From: Adiantum capillus-veneris
Lineage: Eukaryota; Streptophyta; Polypodiopsida; Polypodiales; Pteridaceae
Reading direction: 5' to 3'
NCBI GenBank assembly: GCA_014529385.2
Contig: CM043942.1
Coordinates: 7,809,001-7,873,000 of the forward strand
DNA: 64,000 bases
The notes under the pieces are model-generated. The model ran no database searches, was not told the DNA's origin, and saw only the letters and a program-made list of their open reading frames with translations. The position numbers and the translations under genes were made by a program. Below are positions 1 through 12,780 of the stretch, one piece after another; the stretch's first letter is position 1; each line of letters starts with the position of its first letter.

Positions 1-160
1 GTTTGGTTTATAGGGACCCAGGTTTATAGGTTGGGTCCCTGTAGCTTCAAAATAGTCTTCCACTACCTCAATCCAGGATTCAGCATTGCGCTCAATATGG
101 GTTCCCTCACCTTTGAATGTGGGTGGTTGGGCTTGTTTAAGGAGAAGTTTGAGATGTCCT
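1..160 (-). pseudogene. Chromovirus B: second gag 5' fragment, runs off window
   Basis: Minus-strand translation gives a Gag start like that of element A: a LLLKQAQPP stretch, FKGE, then ERNAESWIEVVEDYFEATGT. Element A has the same landmarks at about 25020-25145. It joins directly, with no LTR, PBS or ORF0 between, to the chromodomain tail at 164-270. It therefore looks like a rearranged tandem copy and not the start of an intact element. The rest lies outside the window. This is a retrotransposon capsid-precursor fragment, not a host gene. Confidence 0.75.
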
Positions 161-163
161 CAT

Positions 164-270
164 CTCCAAGGTATGTCTGAATGATCTTTAAGGAGAGTCC
201 TTGCATCTTTTTCAAGGAAATCTTTCCATTTGATGAGGTGTTCAATAATGCTTATATTCCTAAGATTCCT
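164..270 (-). pseudogene. Chromovirus B: C-terminal chromodomain tail of pol
   Basis: Minus-strand translation reads ERNLRNISIIEHLIKWKDF followed by LEKDARTLLKDHSDIPWR and a stop. This matches the last ~40 residues of element A pol (RNRTITEHLVKWKDYP...TLIKDYPNTFLR, stop at 29235-29237). The chromodomain of chromovirus integrases binds histone marks to steer insertion. One arginine codon has become TGA. Protease, reverse transcriptase, RNase H and the integrase core are missing between this and the gag at 300-1210, so B is internally deleted. Confidence 0.7.
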
Positions 271-299
271 TTCTCAAGTTTCAAGGGTGCAAAGCTACT

Positions 300-1210
300 A
301 TCTCATTAGCTAGGTCTCCTGATTTTGGATCTTCCATAATAATGGCATGAGTTTGAGCCATCACTCCTCTTCCACGACCTCTTCATGGGTTCCTTCCTCC
401 ATGAAAAACAAGTTGGCCTCTACCATTCGGTGCTACAAAAATTTCATTTGTAGTAGTTGGTACACTTCTTCCGGGCTACCTGTTCCTGTAGTGTTCTAGC
501 TCATTACACTCAAGAAAAGGAACATGAGGATGCTCAGGTTGAGTTGTTGTAGTTGTGGTTGCTATAGGATGAGGTTGATAAGTTGCATTAGCAGGTCTGG
601 GGATCCAATTTTTGGGCGTGCCCCTTTGATTTCTAAAGTCTTCTCTCCCCTAATTCATGGTCATTTCTTTAGCGAGAGGTGTTGCCCTCAAAAGAGCATC
701 CTCAAGTGAGGTGTGTCTCATTGCTTCAAGGCAGGCATCCAAGGGATGATTCAATCCTTGATAGAAGCATGCTACCTACTGTTCAATGGACATTTTTGGG
801 GCATACCTTTGCAAGGTTACAAATTTGGATTAGTAATCTCCCATTGATATGGATAACTATTTTAGAGCAAAGAACTCATTCATTTTGGCATCTCAATGTG
901 CGGGTGGAAGATATCATGTTGTAACCGCTCCTTTAATTTTCTCCCAAGACTGGGAAGATCCTGAAACACCCAAGTCCTTGCAATTTTGTTTCCACCATAT
1001 TTTTGCATCACTAGTAAGACGAAAAATTACAAGCATAGTTTGGTTTGTAGGTTAGGTCCTTGTAGCTTCGAAATAGTCTTCCATTGCCTTAATCCAGGAT
1101 CCAACATTGCGCTCGATACGGGTTCTCTCTCCTTTGAATGTTAGTGGTTGGGCTTGTTTAAGGAGAAGTTTTTTCTCATGTACGATAGTGTGTAGGGAAT
1201 TTGATGGTAC
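300..1210 (-). pseudogene. Chromovirus B: degenerate gag
   Basis: Read on the minus strand from 1210, the frame starts at GTACC after a TAG, exactly as in element A at 24981. It continues with [18 protein letters not shown], then [70 protein letters not shown] and an RGRGRG tail near 370-390. These align along element A Gag (about 24990-25830). A zinc-knuckle remnant (CNELEHYRNR) is visible near 440-480 with its last cysteine lost. Several stops show it is dead. There is no ATG at the head of the frame; see the LTR exon at 3150-3287. Confidence 0.8.
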
Positions 1211-1513
1211 CTACTCAACGATATGTTTGCCGACGCTTTGATTTAAAGACTTAATGCAATATCAAGTGCTTTAAAATTCCACAACTCAAGACAAAATTTT
1301 GAAAGTAACTATCTTTATTAAATTCAAGATTCCATAACTTTATTTATATCAAGATATGTACAAATTTGAGATCTCATCAAGAAGCTACATGAGCATCTTT
1401 TTATTCTATTATGATGTATACAAAGGTTAGCTCTGCTAAAAAGCTATGTGATTCTTAGAGCTGGATTCCCAGGGATGTAGTGGTACAATCGATAGGTATT
1501 TGTGGATAAGTTT

Positions 1514-2016
1514 TTACAATCTAGTATTTTGTCTGAGTAGTAGCTTCACATCTTTGCGAGGTTCATAGAATACAAGACCCTTATTTTGAGGAAAGCTGTT
1601 AGAGACAGAAATGGATTTGCTCTTGTACGTAGGCATCACTTTGACCACTTGATTGAAAACCCATTGATTTAATATCATGTCAATGCCATCTTCAAAGATA
1701 ATTGTATAGTCATCCCTAGTAGTACCAAGGAAATATTAAAGTTAGACAATTCGCAACTCTTCCACCCACAAAAGCTTCTTTAGATCAGAAGAGAGACATT
1801 CGAGCTTATTCACATTGATGTAAAAGATGCCATCGTCGCATCTCCACATAAGTTCCCATCCCCTTTGGATTCTTGTTGATGGAGGAGAGAAAGCCTCATC
1901 AAAATCTTCATCATGTTGCATCAAAAAGCAAAATTTGAAGAGTGACAAGCCTCAAAATACATTATATCAAAGGTCTTAAACTTGCAATACTCAACATTGG
2001 TATCTTTTTGAAGCAT
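1514..2016 (-). pseudogene. Chromovirus B: decayed ORF0 (extra ORF between PBS and gag)
   Basis: Minus-strand translation from an ATG at 2016 gives MLQKDTNVEYCKFKTFDIMY, then after a TGA (1921-1923) and a frameshift STRIQRGWEL, GIFYINVNKLECL, SSDLKKLLWVEELR, and later NQWVFNQVVKVMP and LVFYEPRKDVKLLL. These align in order with the intact ORF at 24248-24763 in element A (VLQEDPVLEYRKFQVFELIY, STRIDRGWEL, YINARKLGCLATDLKK, INDWLLEKVTNVIP, LVYYPLKNEYRN). Function is unknown and I recognise no family. The ATG present here corresponds to a GTG in element A, suggesting the original ORF0 started at MLQ. Confidence 0.65.
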
Positions 2017-2088
2017 CCATGCTGGTAAGTCTCCAATTTATTTTTTCAAATTTTCAAACAATAACACTTTTTCCAATTTCCTAACCTA

Positions 2089-2101
2089 CTCTCTAATACC
2101 A
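2089..2101 (-). other. Primer-binding site of chromovirus B (initiator tRNA-Met type, mutated)
   Basis: The minus strand reads TGGTATTAGAGAG just after the LTR end. It is a mutated form of TGGTATCAGAGCC, the complement of the 3' end of plant initiator tRNA-Met, found intact in element A at 24147-24159. Two bases separate it from the LTR. Confidence 0.7.
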
Positions 2102-3149
2102 CGTGTGAGGTCCCTACCCTGTTACCATATCCATTTGGCAATAGGAGGGTACCTAGCAGGTCGCTAGGCCCTAGTCGCTTGAGAAAACATAGTCAAGAAG
2201 GAATTGATTTCCAACGGACGGTATCTCATCACCAAGTAACTTGAGTCCGAACCATTGAAGAGGGTTCCTAGCCCTGTCTCGTAAACAAAGCATGAAGTAA
2301 TACAAAAATTCTGTACGTCCCTAATTCTCACCTTCCAAAAGTGAAAAAATCAAAATACCTTTTTCCCCATAGCTTTGAGGGGCACGTATATTTGGGACTT
2401 CTCAAGTCCTGGCACAATGAGTTTCTAATTTTTCTTCTCTTAAATAAAGAGAGAGTAGAGAGTTTCTCGACTAATCAAGACCACCACTGTGAGTGGCAAC
2501 CTGAGCCAGCCCCACTTCCCCCCCCACACTCACACTTTCTTGCTTGTTTTATAATTACTACCATATGATTGTTCATACAAAAAATTCCTCTTTATGATTC
2601 CCATCACAAGTTTGTTAGAACATCCCTTAAACATAATCAAAGCAACACCAACACAATCTTATCTAGAAGAAAAACAACATGAGACCCTTCCTCATTAAAA
2701 TATCCCAACCTCAAGAGTTCACTCCTCTTGGTGAGAGTTTATAGCTCTCGGTGTCTTTAGTTGCACATACAACTAAATTGTCCTGCAATTTGGTCACAAA
2801 TCCACAGCGACTAGCTTGCAACCTAGACACAAACCCGCAAGTTGTGTGCATCCATATGCACTGCTTTAGCGTTCACTCCGCTAAGCCCTCCTCCATGGAT
2901 ATCAAAGGGTGTTTTAACTATATCGGTATAGGATTTTGAATGAAGAAGGTTTGAGGTTTTCCTACTAGGTAAACATTTCTTTTCTACTTCAGACAATATA
3001 TCCTGAAACAATCCCTCCATGCTAATACAACTTAAAGGAATTTAACAAGCTCAATTGATGCGGTTTTGAATCGGGACTAGCGCAATGTTTATGTAGTTTT
3101 CTAATTCCTAATTACTCATGATTCATTAAACACAAAAGAAGTTTCATAC

Positions 3150-3287
3150 CTGTTCTTGGGTAATAACATCACTTTGTGTGATAAGTGGCACATCCTCATT
3201 CACTAAGGCCTTTTCTTTGCCTTTACAATCACTGGTTCCAGCTTCGTGATCGTGTGATTCACCATATCGAGTTGTCTTGGGTGCCAT
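3150..3287 (-). CDS. Putative LTR-encoded first exon of gag, chromovirus B
   Basis: On the minus strand an ATG at 3287 opens a 46-codon frame beginning MAPKTTRYGESHDHEAGTS and ending at a GAACAG|GTATGA splice-donor-like site (donor GT at 3148-3149). The LTRs of element A carry a matching exon (22920-23060 and 30834-30974: MAPVKRTRFGGAHDHEA..., donor GAAGAG|GTAGAT). Over HDHEAGTS the two copies differ only at third codon positions (GAC/GAT, GAG/GAA, GCA/GCT, AGC/AGT), the signature of selection on protein. The length is a multiple of three, so it can join in phase 0 to the gag frame starting at 1210. MAP is a common start of plant gypsy Gag proteins. Splicing is inferred. Confidence 0.6.
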
Positions 3288-4022
3288 TCCCACTACTAGA
3301 TACTTAACTTAACTTGAAAAGTTCTAAGCTAAAGTATAAGAATCCAATGGAAGTAGAGTAAATGATGATAAGTGTTTTAATTCCAAAACATATATGGTTA
3401 TTCCACACATCAAGCCAAAACCATATGCTTTCTTAATCTTGCCATAATCTTATGATAAACATGTGTTATAACCTATACAATAATCACATGATTAATCACT
3501 TATATCTACCTACAAGAACAATCCATCATTTTAGTCGGGCAAAATTCTTGAATATGATTAGCTAGTTCATGCAAGCATCTAGGATCCATTGATGAATAAT
3601 TGTGCATGCAATCAACACAATTGATTATGTAATCAAGCAGTGAGACCTTCATTACTTTTAAATGTAGAGAAACTACCATAAAATAGGTATAATGATTGTT
3701 GATTTCCAATTGAGGATAGGTAAATAAGAGTATAGCATTTGATAATAGAGTAGCAATTGGAAAGGATTCCAATTGAATAATAATATGGTAGTAATTGGAA
3801 AGGATTTCCAATTGAATAATAATACGGCAGCAATTGGGGAACCCAACTGAGAGAAGAGATTGATAATAACTTGATTAGATAATAGATTTACATTACCCAA
3901 ATGTGCTTTGGAGTTATTGATCTCTCAAAGCTTCGATGCGGTAGTCACCAAGTTGTTTTCCATAGCAGTAGAGCTCCCTTCTCCCAGTGTGTTCAAGTGT
4001 GTGTAAAATTAAGTGGGAATGC

Positions 4023-4032
4023 CTTTTATATA
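4023..4032 (-). promoter_or_regulatory. TATA box of chromovirus B LTR
   Basis: The minus strand reads TATATAAAAG (context CTATATAAAAGGC), a strong plant TATA box about 740 bp upstream of the LTR exon ATG at 3287. It is followed by an ACAC-rich leader, as in element A where TATTTAAA precedes a CA repeat. Confidence 0.5.
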
Positions 4033-5050
4033 GATTTGGGAGGTTCCTTGTTGCCCAAATCAGCCCAATACCTCCCCTATTCGCCCCCTCTTGCTAAAAT
4101 CATGTGTAGAGCTGTCACAAGCTCCCACTTAGTCATTAGAGGTGTCCCTCTTTACCCTTTTGGGTGATACACCTCATGTACTTACCCATGCTTATAGTCA
4201 ACCATACCATAAGAGATGGGTACATGGCTATAAGTCATTTATGGGCATCCATGGACATACATAAACATGCACATACATACAAATACATACCTTAAAATTT
4301 AGGAATTAGTTTATTAACACTAAGATGAAAATTAGTTGTTTAAAGTGAGCTTAGCTTATCAGAATTTAATTTTGAAAGTTGCTATTAAAAAGACAAGCTT
4401 GAGGATGAAAAGCTAAGGTGTCAGATGCACACACCTACTATATTTAGCAATTTTTGGAGCAGACAACTAATTTTATGGAAATTCAAGACGGGGTAGATTT
4501 AGACGAGACGGTCGTGTTTAGGTGGGTGCAAGCACCTCAAAGCTTACTATATTTGGACAAAGATGACAAAAGAGCAAAAAATTTACTTTTGAAAAGCTTA
4601 CATCAATATATTCATCATTAGTACATCAAAGGTGAAAAAACTACCAAAAATAGAAACTTTTTATTTATGACCAAAATGGCATGATATTAATCCTTTACAT
4701 TAGAATCCCTCCCAAGGGTGCAGAGACCTTATAAAGAGAGTTTTTTCTTGAGTCACAATCACGTTTGGGGCCGTTTGGAGAACCACGATCGTCCCAATCA
4801 TCCTGCACACGCGTGAATGAGAGACATGTTAATTCAAGAGATTTATTAAAAATCACATGTGCTTTAAAAAAAGAACAATTAGTAGATTATATGTTAGCTA
4901 TATTCTCAATAGGAAAATTCAGAGAAATGACTAAAAATATATTTAAATAAAGTACAATGAGTAGAAAAAGAGAGCAAAACTTAGAAAAAATAAAAATAGT
5001 ACTCAAAGTATAATTTTAAAATATGCAATGAGTAAGAAAAGAAAGAGAGG

Positions 5051-5521
5051 CTAAAAATTAATGACTTCACATTGATCCTTGTAGTGAGCAATATCTTCCT
5101 CTAGTTCAACCAAGGGCTGATCTCTATCCATATCCAAGCGAGCATAAAAGTTGGAGTCATAGTGAGGAATGTAGCAACCAACCACAAACATGCCTTGACC
5201 ATTGGGTGGGCTGATTTTCAGCCATAAGTAGCGTTTATACTTATATTCTTTGACAATGGAAACATCTTTCAAACCCTTTTTGATCATACATGTTACACCT
5301 CCTTGGCCTCTACGTTGCTTTGCATTTTTTGTCCACATCAAAGAATGCACATCATATTTGTCAAATCCAAGAATTCGTTGCGCATCATACTCCCATGTTT
5401 CGACAAGAAGTATCACATTGGCGTCATGGGTAAGCTCATCAATGCCAATTCCCGCATTCCATGGATAGCCGTTACTATTCCAAAATATTATTTGCAAGCG
5501 TGAGTTGGTCTCATAGATCAT
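5051..5521 (-). pseudogene. LINE ORF2 N-terminus: endonuclease domain, truncated
   Basis: The 156-residue reading has features of the APE-type endonuclease that opens LINE ORF2: IIFWNSNGYPWN near the start, LVETWE, GGVTCMIKKG, YLWLKI, and FVVGCYIPHYDSNFY. It begins a few bases after the ORF1 stop, the normal L1 order. It stops at ...KDQCEVINF, before the expected GDFNAR motif, and neither the reverse transcriptase nor the 3' end follows. The loss is at the 3' side, opposite to the usual 5' truncation of LINEs, so a later deletion or rearrangement is likely. Confidence 0.7.
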
Positions 5522-5527
5522 GTGTCC

Positions 5528-6460
5528 CTATTTGTTGGGTGGACTTGCATCCTCCTCAAGTGACTTTTCTTCTTGAGATGGCACCTTGACCTTCTTGGTT
5601 CTTTTCTCATATGCTTTGCGACATACATTTTGTTGCATAAGAGTGTGATCCTCATATACATTACAACCCATTCCTTTGAGGTAGATCCAACTATTGTCAA
5701 GGATGATCTTTCTCTTTACCTCATCAGCCATGGTACATACAATAGGTCTTTCTCCCAAGCAAGGGACTCCTTGTTTTCCAACTGGATGTGCACCATAAGC
5801 CATGATTCCAGACATGCCAAAGTGTGTAGCAAAAAACTCTTCAATAGAAACCGCGAGAGATTGGGGTGTTTCCATGCTTTCCTCCTTGATTCCACGAATG
5901 ATGATGTTCTTTGAGCGTTTTTGCCGTTCTTGCAATTCTTGAGTGTCCACATTCTCTACATTCTTTGCTTGGACAACGGCTTGCATGATAGGAGATATAG
6001 AAACCACATTATCCTTACATATATCAGCCCATGATTTGGATGCATTTCTCATCTCACATACATCATGTCGTATTATATCTATTGTTTCCTCTTTCAATAC
6101 ATGATCACTTTCAACTTTGCTCAAGAGCTCTTTCATTACATTCATGTCCACAAGAGAGCACTTACATTCTTGAACTTCATTCTCAAGATACACCAAGCGT
6201 GTTGTTTTCATTTCAAGAACCTTCTTGAGGTGCTCATTCTCCACAACAAGAACTCTTAAAGAACCATTCTCCATTGCAAGTACGTGCAACTCTTCACCTT
6301 GCTTATTGACGGTTTCTTGTAATGAGATCAAGTAAGCCATGATCATTGCTTCCGTTGTTGTAGATGATGTGGTTGGATTAGCATCCAGATTCCTTGAATA
6401 ATTTGCATCATTCTCCATGGCAAGTGTGGATTTTTCACCCTTGCAAGTTTTGTCCGACAT
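5528..6460 (-). CDS. LINE ORF1-like RNA-binding protein
   Basis: I chose the ATG at 6460 (MSDKTCKGEK), since the longer open frame upstream is only GA/TA microsatellite. The product is about 310 residues and intact. Residues ~35-170 are rich in leucine, glutamate and valine (QETVNKQGEELHVLAMEN, ENEHLKKVLEMKTTRLVYLE) and look like a coiled coil. A globular C-terminal part follows, beginning RSKNIIIRGIKEE, which resembles the RRM/C-terminal fold of L1-type ORF1 proteins that coat the LINE RNA. A basic tail ends the protein. The adjoining ORF2 endonuclease supports the call. Confidence 0.6.
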   Translation of the reverse strand: MSDKTCKGEKSTLAMENDANYSRNLDANPTTSSTTTEAMIMAYLISLQETVNKQGEELHVLAMENGSLRVLVVENEHLKKVLEMKTTRLVYLENEVQECKCSLVDMNVMKELLSKVESDHVLKEETIDIIRHDVCEMRNASKSWADICKDNVVSISPIMQAVVQAKNVENVDTQELQERQKRSKNIIIRGIKEESMETPQSLAVSIEEFFATHFGMSGIMAYGAHPVGKQGVPCLGERPIVCTMADEVKRKIILDNSWIYLKGMGCNVYEDHTLMQQNVCRKAYEKRTKKVKVPSQEEKSLEEDASPPNK

Positions 6461-6544
6461 TGCCTTCAAGTCGACAACAAAAACGCAAAGTTTTGACAGT
6501 TTTGATAGTTTTTTCAGTTCTAAGATGCTATTACAGCAAAGCCT

Positions 6545-6707
6545 TCCATTGCTAGGGAGAGATAGAGTGAAAGAGGGAGAAAGAGAGACTAGAATAGAGA
6601 GATGGAGAGGGAAAGAGAGCATAGAGAGAGTAGATAGAGAGGGCAAGGGAGAGAATAGAGAGAGGGAGAGGGAAAGAGAGATTAGATAGAGAGAAAGAGA
6701 TAGGGAG

Positions 6708-6762
<55 letters not shown>

Positions 6763-6825
6763 TAGAGAAAGAGAGGGAGAGATAGAAAGAGAGAAAGAGA
6801 TAGATAGATAGATAGATAGTTCTAT
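6545..6825. repeat. Compound GA/TA/GATA microsatellite
   Basis: Purine-rich imperfect (GA)n with an inner (TA)n at about 6708-6732, pure (GA)n at about 6733-6758 and (GATA)n at about 6800-6820. It lies between the 3' end of one LINE fragment and the start of the LINE ORF1, which suggests it grew from a LINE tail. Confidence 0.9.
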
Positions 6826-6872
6826 TATCGTCCTGGGAGGTCAAATATGACCTATGGGACCAAATGAACATG

Positions 6873-7663
6873 TCACGTGGTGTGAGTGGAGTTCATAAGT
6901 GACTCTCGATGCTCAAAAATGGCTGAAATGAGCGTCGCAATAGAGATTCCACATCGTGGTTGGGAGAGGAAGGTATGTAGGGAGAGATCATGGCTGAATA
7001 TATGGGGAAAAGAGGACCTAATGTGGTCAAAAGCTGAGCACTCAAGTAGTGTGTGGTACTCACTCTCTCGCACTTGACGAGGGCATAAGGTGCAAAGTCG
7101 ATGACACTCCTCGCCAGTGCCCCAACGTCCTGTCTCGCAGCGTAGAGAATGGGAGCTAAGACGAATGGAGTCAATGGTGCAGATTGCACTCAACGGGATG
7201 GGCTCAAGGATGTAGGAATGGGTTCGGTTACCTCGTTCTGAGAAGAAGAGAGATTTGTAGTTTGGGGCAACATGTGTGGTGTAATGGCTGAAGCGAGAAC
7301 CTCCGGATTTCTCCCAAGCCGTGATACATTGGCGTTGTAAGAAGGCCTCATTAACTTGGGAGTCGATCGACGCATCCTTGACCAAGTGACATGCATCCCA
7401 TCTTTCAAACCATTTCTTGATATCAAGCATCCACCCCGAACTTAGTATTTTGCTCTTGCATGTCTTTTGAACCATTTGACTTGCTTCATATGCGATTCTA
7501 GGAAGTCGATGCAAAGGGCTACGTTGTGTCTTACGCATGTACTCCACAACCCTTTGCATGCCCAAGACCTCAATGGGAAGCAATCCGGACTCAAGAAGTA
7601 AGAGCATGTAGGGTGTTTGTGTCTTGACTTGGAGAAAGTTGGTGAGAAAACGCTTTTGGACAT
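6873..7663 (-). pseudogene. LINE ORF2 C-terminal fragment (post-RT region and zinc finger)
   Basis: The minus-strand reading gives QKRFLTNFLQVKTQTPYMLL, LLESGLLPIEVLGMQRVVEY, LHRLPRIAYEASQMVQK and DIKKWFERWDACHLV, then [29 protein letters not shown], whose Cys/His spacing resembles the zinc-binding motif at the end of L1-type ORF2. The reading ends near 6873, and a short 3' region (GGTCATATTTGACC palindrome, then GATAATAGA) leads into the microsatellite at 6825. The fragment at 19021-19945 has the same 3' end. The frame appears open because the upstream (GA)n is open, but the RT domain is missing. Confidence 0.75.
7018..7138 (+). repeat. Left arm of perfect 121-bp inverted repeat
   Basis: The reverse complement matches 7934-8054 base for base by my reading. 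The arm lies inside the LINE ORF2 zinc-finger region (CHRLCTLCP...FDHI). The two arms enclose about 795 bp of LINE sequence and (GA)n. Confidence 0.9.
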
Positions 7664-7665
7664 TT

Positions 7666-7670
<5 letters not shown>

Positions 7671-7711
<41 letters not shown>

Positions 7712-7740
7712 AAGAGGGGGAGAGGGGGGGAAAGAGAGAT

Positions 7741-7793
<53 letters not shown>

Positions 7794-7932
7794 AATGGAG
7801 GGAGAGAGATAGAGGGAAAGAGAGGAACAGAGGGAGAGATATAGAGAAAGAGGGAGGGATAGAGAGATAGAAGGGAATGAGGGAGAGCTAAACCCTAAAG
7901 ACAAATAGAGAGATAGAAAGAGGGAGAGATAG
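7671..7932. repeat. (GA)n microsatellite, imperfect
   Basis: Near-pure (GA)n at about 7671-7708 and 7744-7791, with G/A-rich imperfect sequence to 7932. It abuts the truncated 5' edge of the LINE ORF2 fragment. A plant-telomere-like CTAAACCCTAAA occurs once near 7890, which alone is not meaningful. Confidence 0.9.
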
Positions 7933-7933
7933 A

Positions 7934-8054
7934 GCGAGACAGGACGTTGGGGCACTGGCGAGGAGTGTCATCGACTTTGCACCTTATGCCCTCGTCAAGT
8001 GCGAGAGAGTGAGTACCACACACTACTTGAGTGCTCAGCTTTTGACCACATTAG
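7934..8054 (-). repeat. Right arm of perfect 121-bp inverted repeat
   Basis: Inverted copy of 7018-7138. Read on the plus strand it encodes the same LINE zinc-finger peptide ([16 protein letters not shown]), opposite to the main fragment. It ends abruptly at a (TATG)n/(TA)n microsatellite. Confidence 0.9.
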
Positions 8055-10568
<2,514 letters not shown>

Positions 10569-12780
10569 AAAGTGGAGAGTCCAAAACACAAGGAGCATCA
10601 AGAACTTGAGCAATGAAGGAACCCATCACTAAGAAGAATGATCTTTGAAGGGTTGCGTAGGGTTCACACTGCCATGGACAAATAATTGGCAAATAAAAAT
10701 ATCATCGTGGATGATAGATCAAAGGCAACAAACCGTCACCAAAGCCCTCTTAACTTTAAACTCTGATTTTGAAGGGAAATTGGATGCTAATCCTGGGTAG
10801 TATGGAAATTTGGGACCCATCCTATTATTTCCCTTATATAAGATCTTGTATGATGTATCAATTTCTTCCCCTTTTATTAAAACAATAAGGATACCACCTT
10901 CTAGCTCAGTAAATATATCCATGTAACAATAATAAGTGGAGCATCTAGATAGTCACTCTCTAGTTGCGTACCCAAAAGACATCTTAGCATCAAGTGTAGT
11001 TGAGGTGACTATAAGAAGCAAATATTTCTGCTACCTTAATAGGTCCTTCAACAACCCCAAGAGGACAATAGTGTGCATTATTATCTCATGTGCGACATGA
11101 ATAATGATTACAACATACACTGAGAGTTGGCTATCCAAAATCATAACTCTCACGTGATGTGCAAATCATAACCTTATTGCATAGCCAACCTCTTCACCAA
11201 GCTCGCACCAACCAAATTTTTTTGCAACGCTCTTGGCTACATACATTGTAGCCACTCTTTGAGGTTGTGCGCATTTAATCTTTCATTTTGTGTGTACTTC
11301 TGCTTCTATTAAATATTGTGTAGCATGTGTTGTTTCCCCTGATCTAGTTTCTCCACCATCACTCTACTACGATCTCCATCATCATCTCCTTCATAAATTT
11401 ATCATTCATTTCAACTATGGCGTTCAATTTTGCTATCACTTCTACCATCATCACACTCCTTTTGTGTTGTTCCTCTCCTTTCAACTTAGCCTCATGCTAA
11501 AGTTCCTTTGCAGATATTTGATTCTCCCTCTAAGGATATAGAGCCTAGGGCAAGTTGAATCTAGATGCTTACTTTTGTGTTGCCTTTTTTATTCAAGTCT
11601 TGCTAGTAGGGGGAAGAGGAGCCTAAATGCACTAGCGTGTGATTTGAAAAGCATGGTGCTACAAACAACATTGCGTGCAATTGTGATTATGCATGAGATT
11701 TAAAAAGCATGGGGGCATTATCTTGAATGCATGCAATCTTAAGGAACGTCCGATGTTGTTTTTTAATCCATGGGTGCAATCATGCTATGTGGAGCATTCT
11801 ATGGCCTCCTTTCAAAAAATGGTTTAGGCCAACCAAGTATATATTTTTTCTAACAAATGAAAGGGCACACTCTAGGTTATAATTTGAAGCATTTTTTGGT
11901 ATTCACAATAAAGGTGTGTAATTTTACAAATGATCTTCAGAGCAAGCTCAAAATCTAGCCAAGAATTTGCAATTTTGGTCAATAACAAATACTTCATATT
12001 CACTTTGCTTAAGTGCATCTTCTAAAAAGGGTGTTTGAGTATAGTGAAGCGGGTCACAAGTACGAGAGGCGATGAACTAGTAGGGTGGTAGTGGACAAGA
12101 GATTTTACATGTTGGTGACAGAGATCGAGAGTGCTATAGACATAATAAGGATGACAACTATGTCAATTTGATAGTTGAAAGTTCAAAGGTCATTTGGAAG
12201 CCCTTTGGAAGTCATAAAGACAAACACTATGCATAAAAGTGTGACCGGGTCACCACAAACATTGCTAATAGTAATGTTTAAAGGAGGTTAATACTAAAAA
12301 TTGTTGGCAATAAAATTTAAGCGACACAAGATAATGGTAGATGCTATTGTGATAAGGCATGTGGATAAAGGCTAAGTCTCACAAGGACGGTACACTCCTT
12401 CAAACTATCCAATAAGGACTAGATTGTCAAGAAAATCCATTGAAGATGAGGAAAGGCTTACTAGATAGAGCACTTGTATTAAGGAAAAAACAATGATCCA
12501 TTTAAAAATAATAAGTAATAGCTATGTTTGCAAGACTGAATGTTTTGGAAAAGTTGAAGGGCATTTTGCGAATTTTTGGGAAGCTTTGTCAAATCTGAGA
12601 GGCATATGAGGAATTTTTTATATCCCCCCCCCACCCCAAAAAAAACAAAAAAAAAGACTTCCCCCCCATACATACGTTAGACGTTGAAAAATAAGTGGGG
12701 ATTAACCCTATTGTATACACTTATGTAACCCCTAATAAAAACCCCTCTTCCTTACACTCAGTCATATCATACCGAACTAC
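10569..12780. other. No supported gene
   Basis: A/T-rich sequence without a recognisable coding region, RNA gene or terminal repeat. A homopolymer-rich patch (C-runs and A-runs) lies at about 12628-12667. Confidence 0.5.

Larger units (their letters stand above)
2104..4733 (-). repeat. Long terminal repeat of chromovirus B (about 2.63 kb)
   Basis: On the minus strand the repeat starts TATAAGGTCTCTG (4733) and ends GGGACCTCACA (2104), followed by the PBS. Element A's 3' LTR starts TGTAAGGTCTCTG and ends GGGACCTCACA, so both ends are homologous; the initial TG is TA here. It carries a TATA box (4023-4032) and a protein-coding exon (3150-3287). The partner LTR lies outside the window. Body sequence is otherwise strongly diverged from element A, so B is an old or distant family member. 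Confidence 0.75.

Noticed and set aside
7886-7897. Telomere-like CTAAACCCTAAA
   Set aside because: A single short occurrence inside purine-rich repeat.
6545-7955. Very long minus-strand frames rich in Ser-Leu
   Set aside because: The Ser-Leu parts are (CT)n microsatellite. Only the parts with LINE ORF1 or ORF2 motifs were kept, and starts were moved accordingly.
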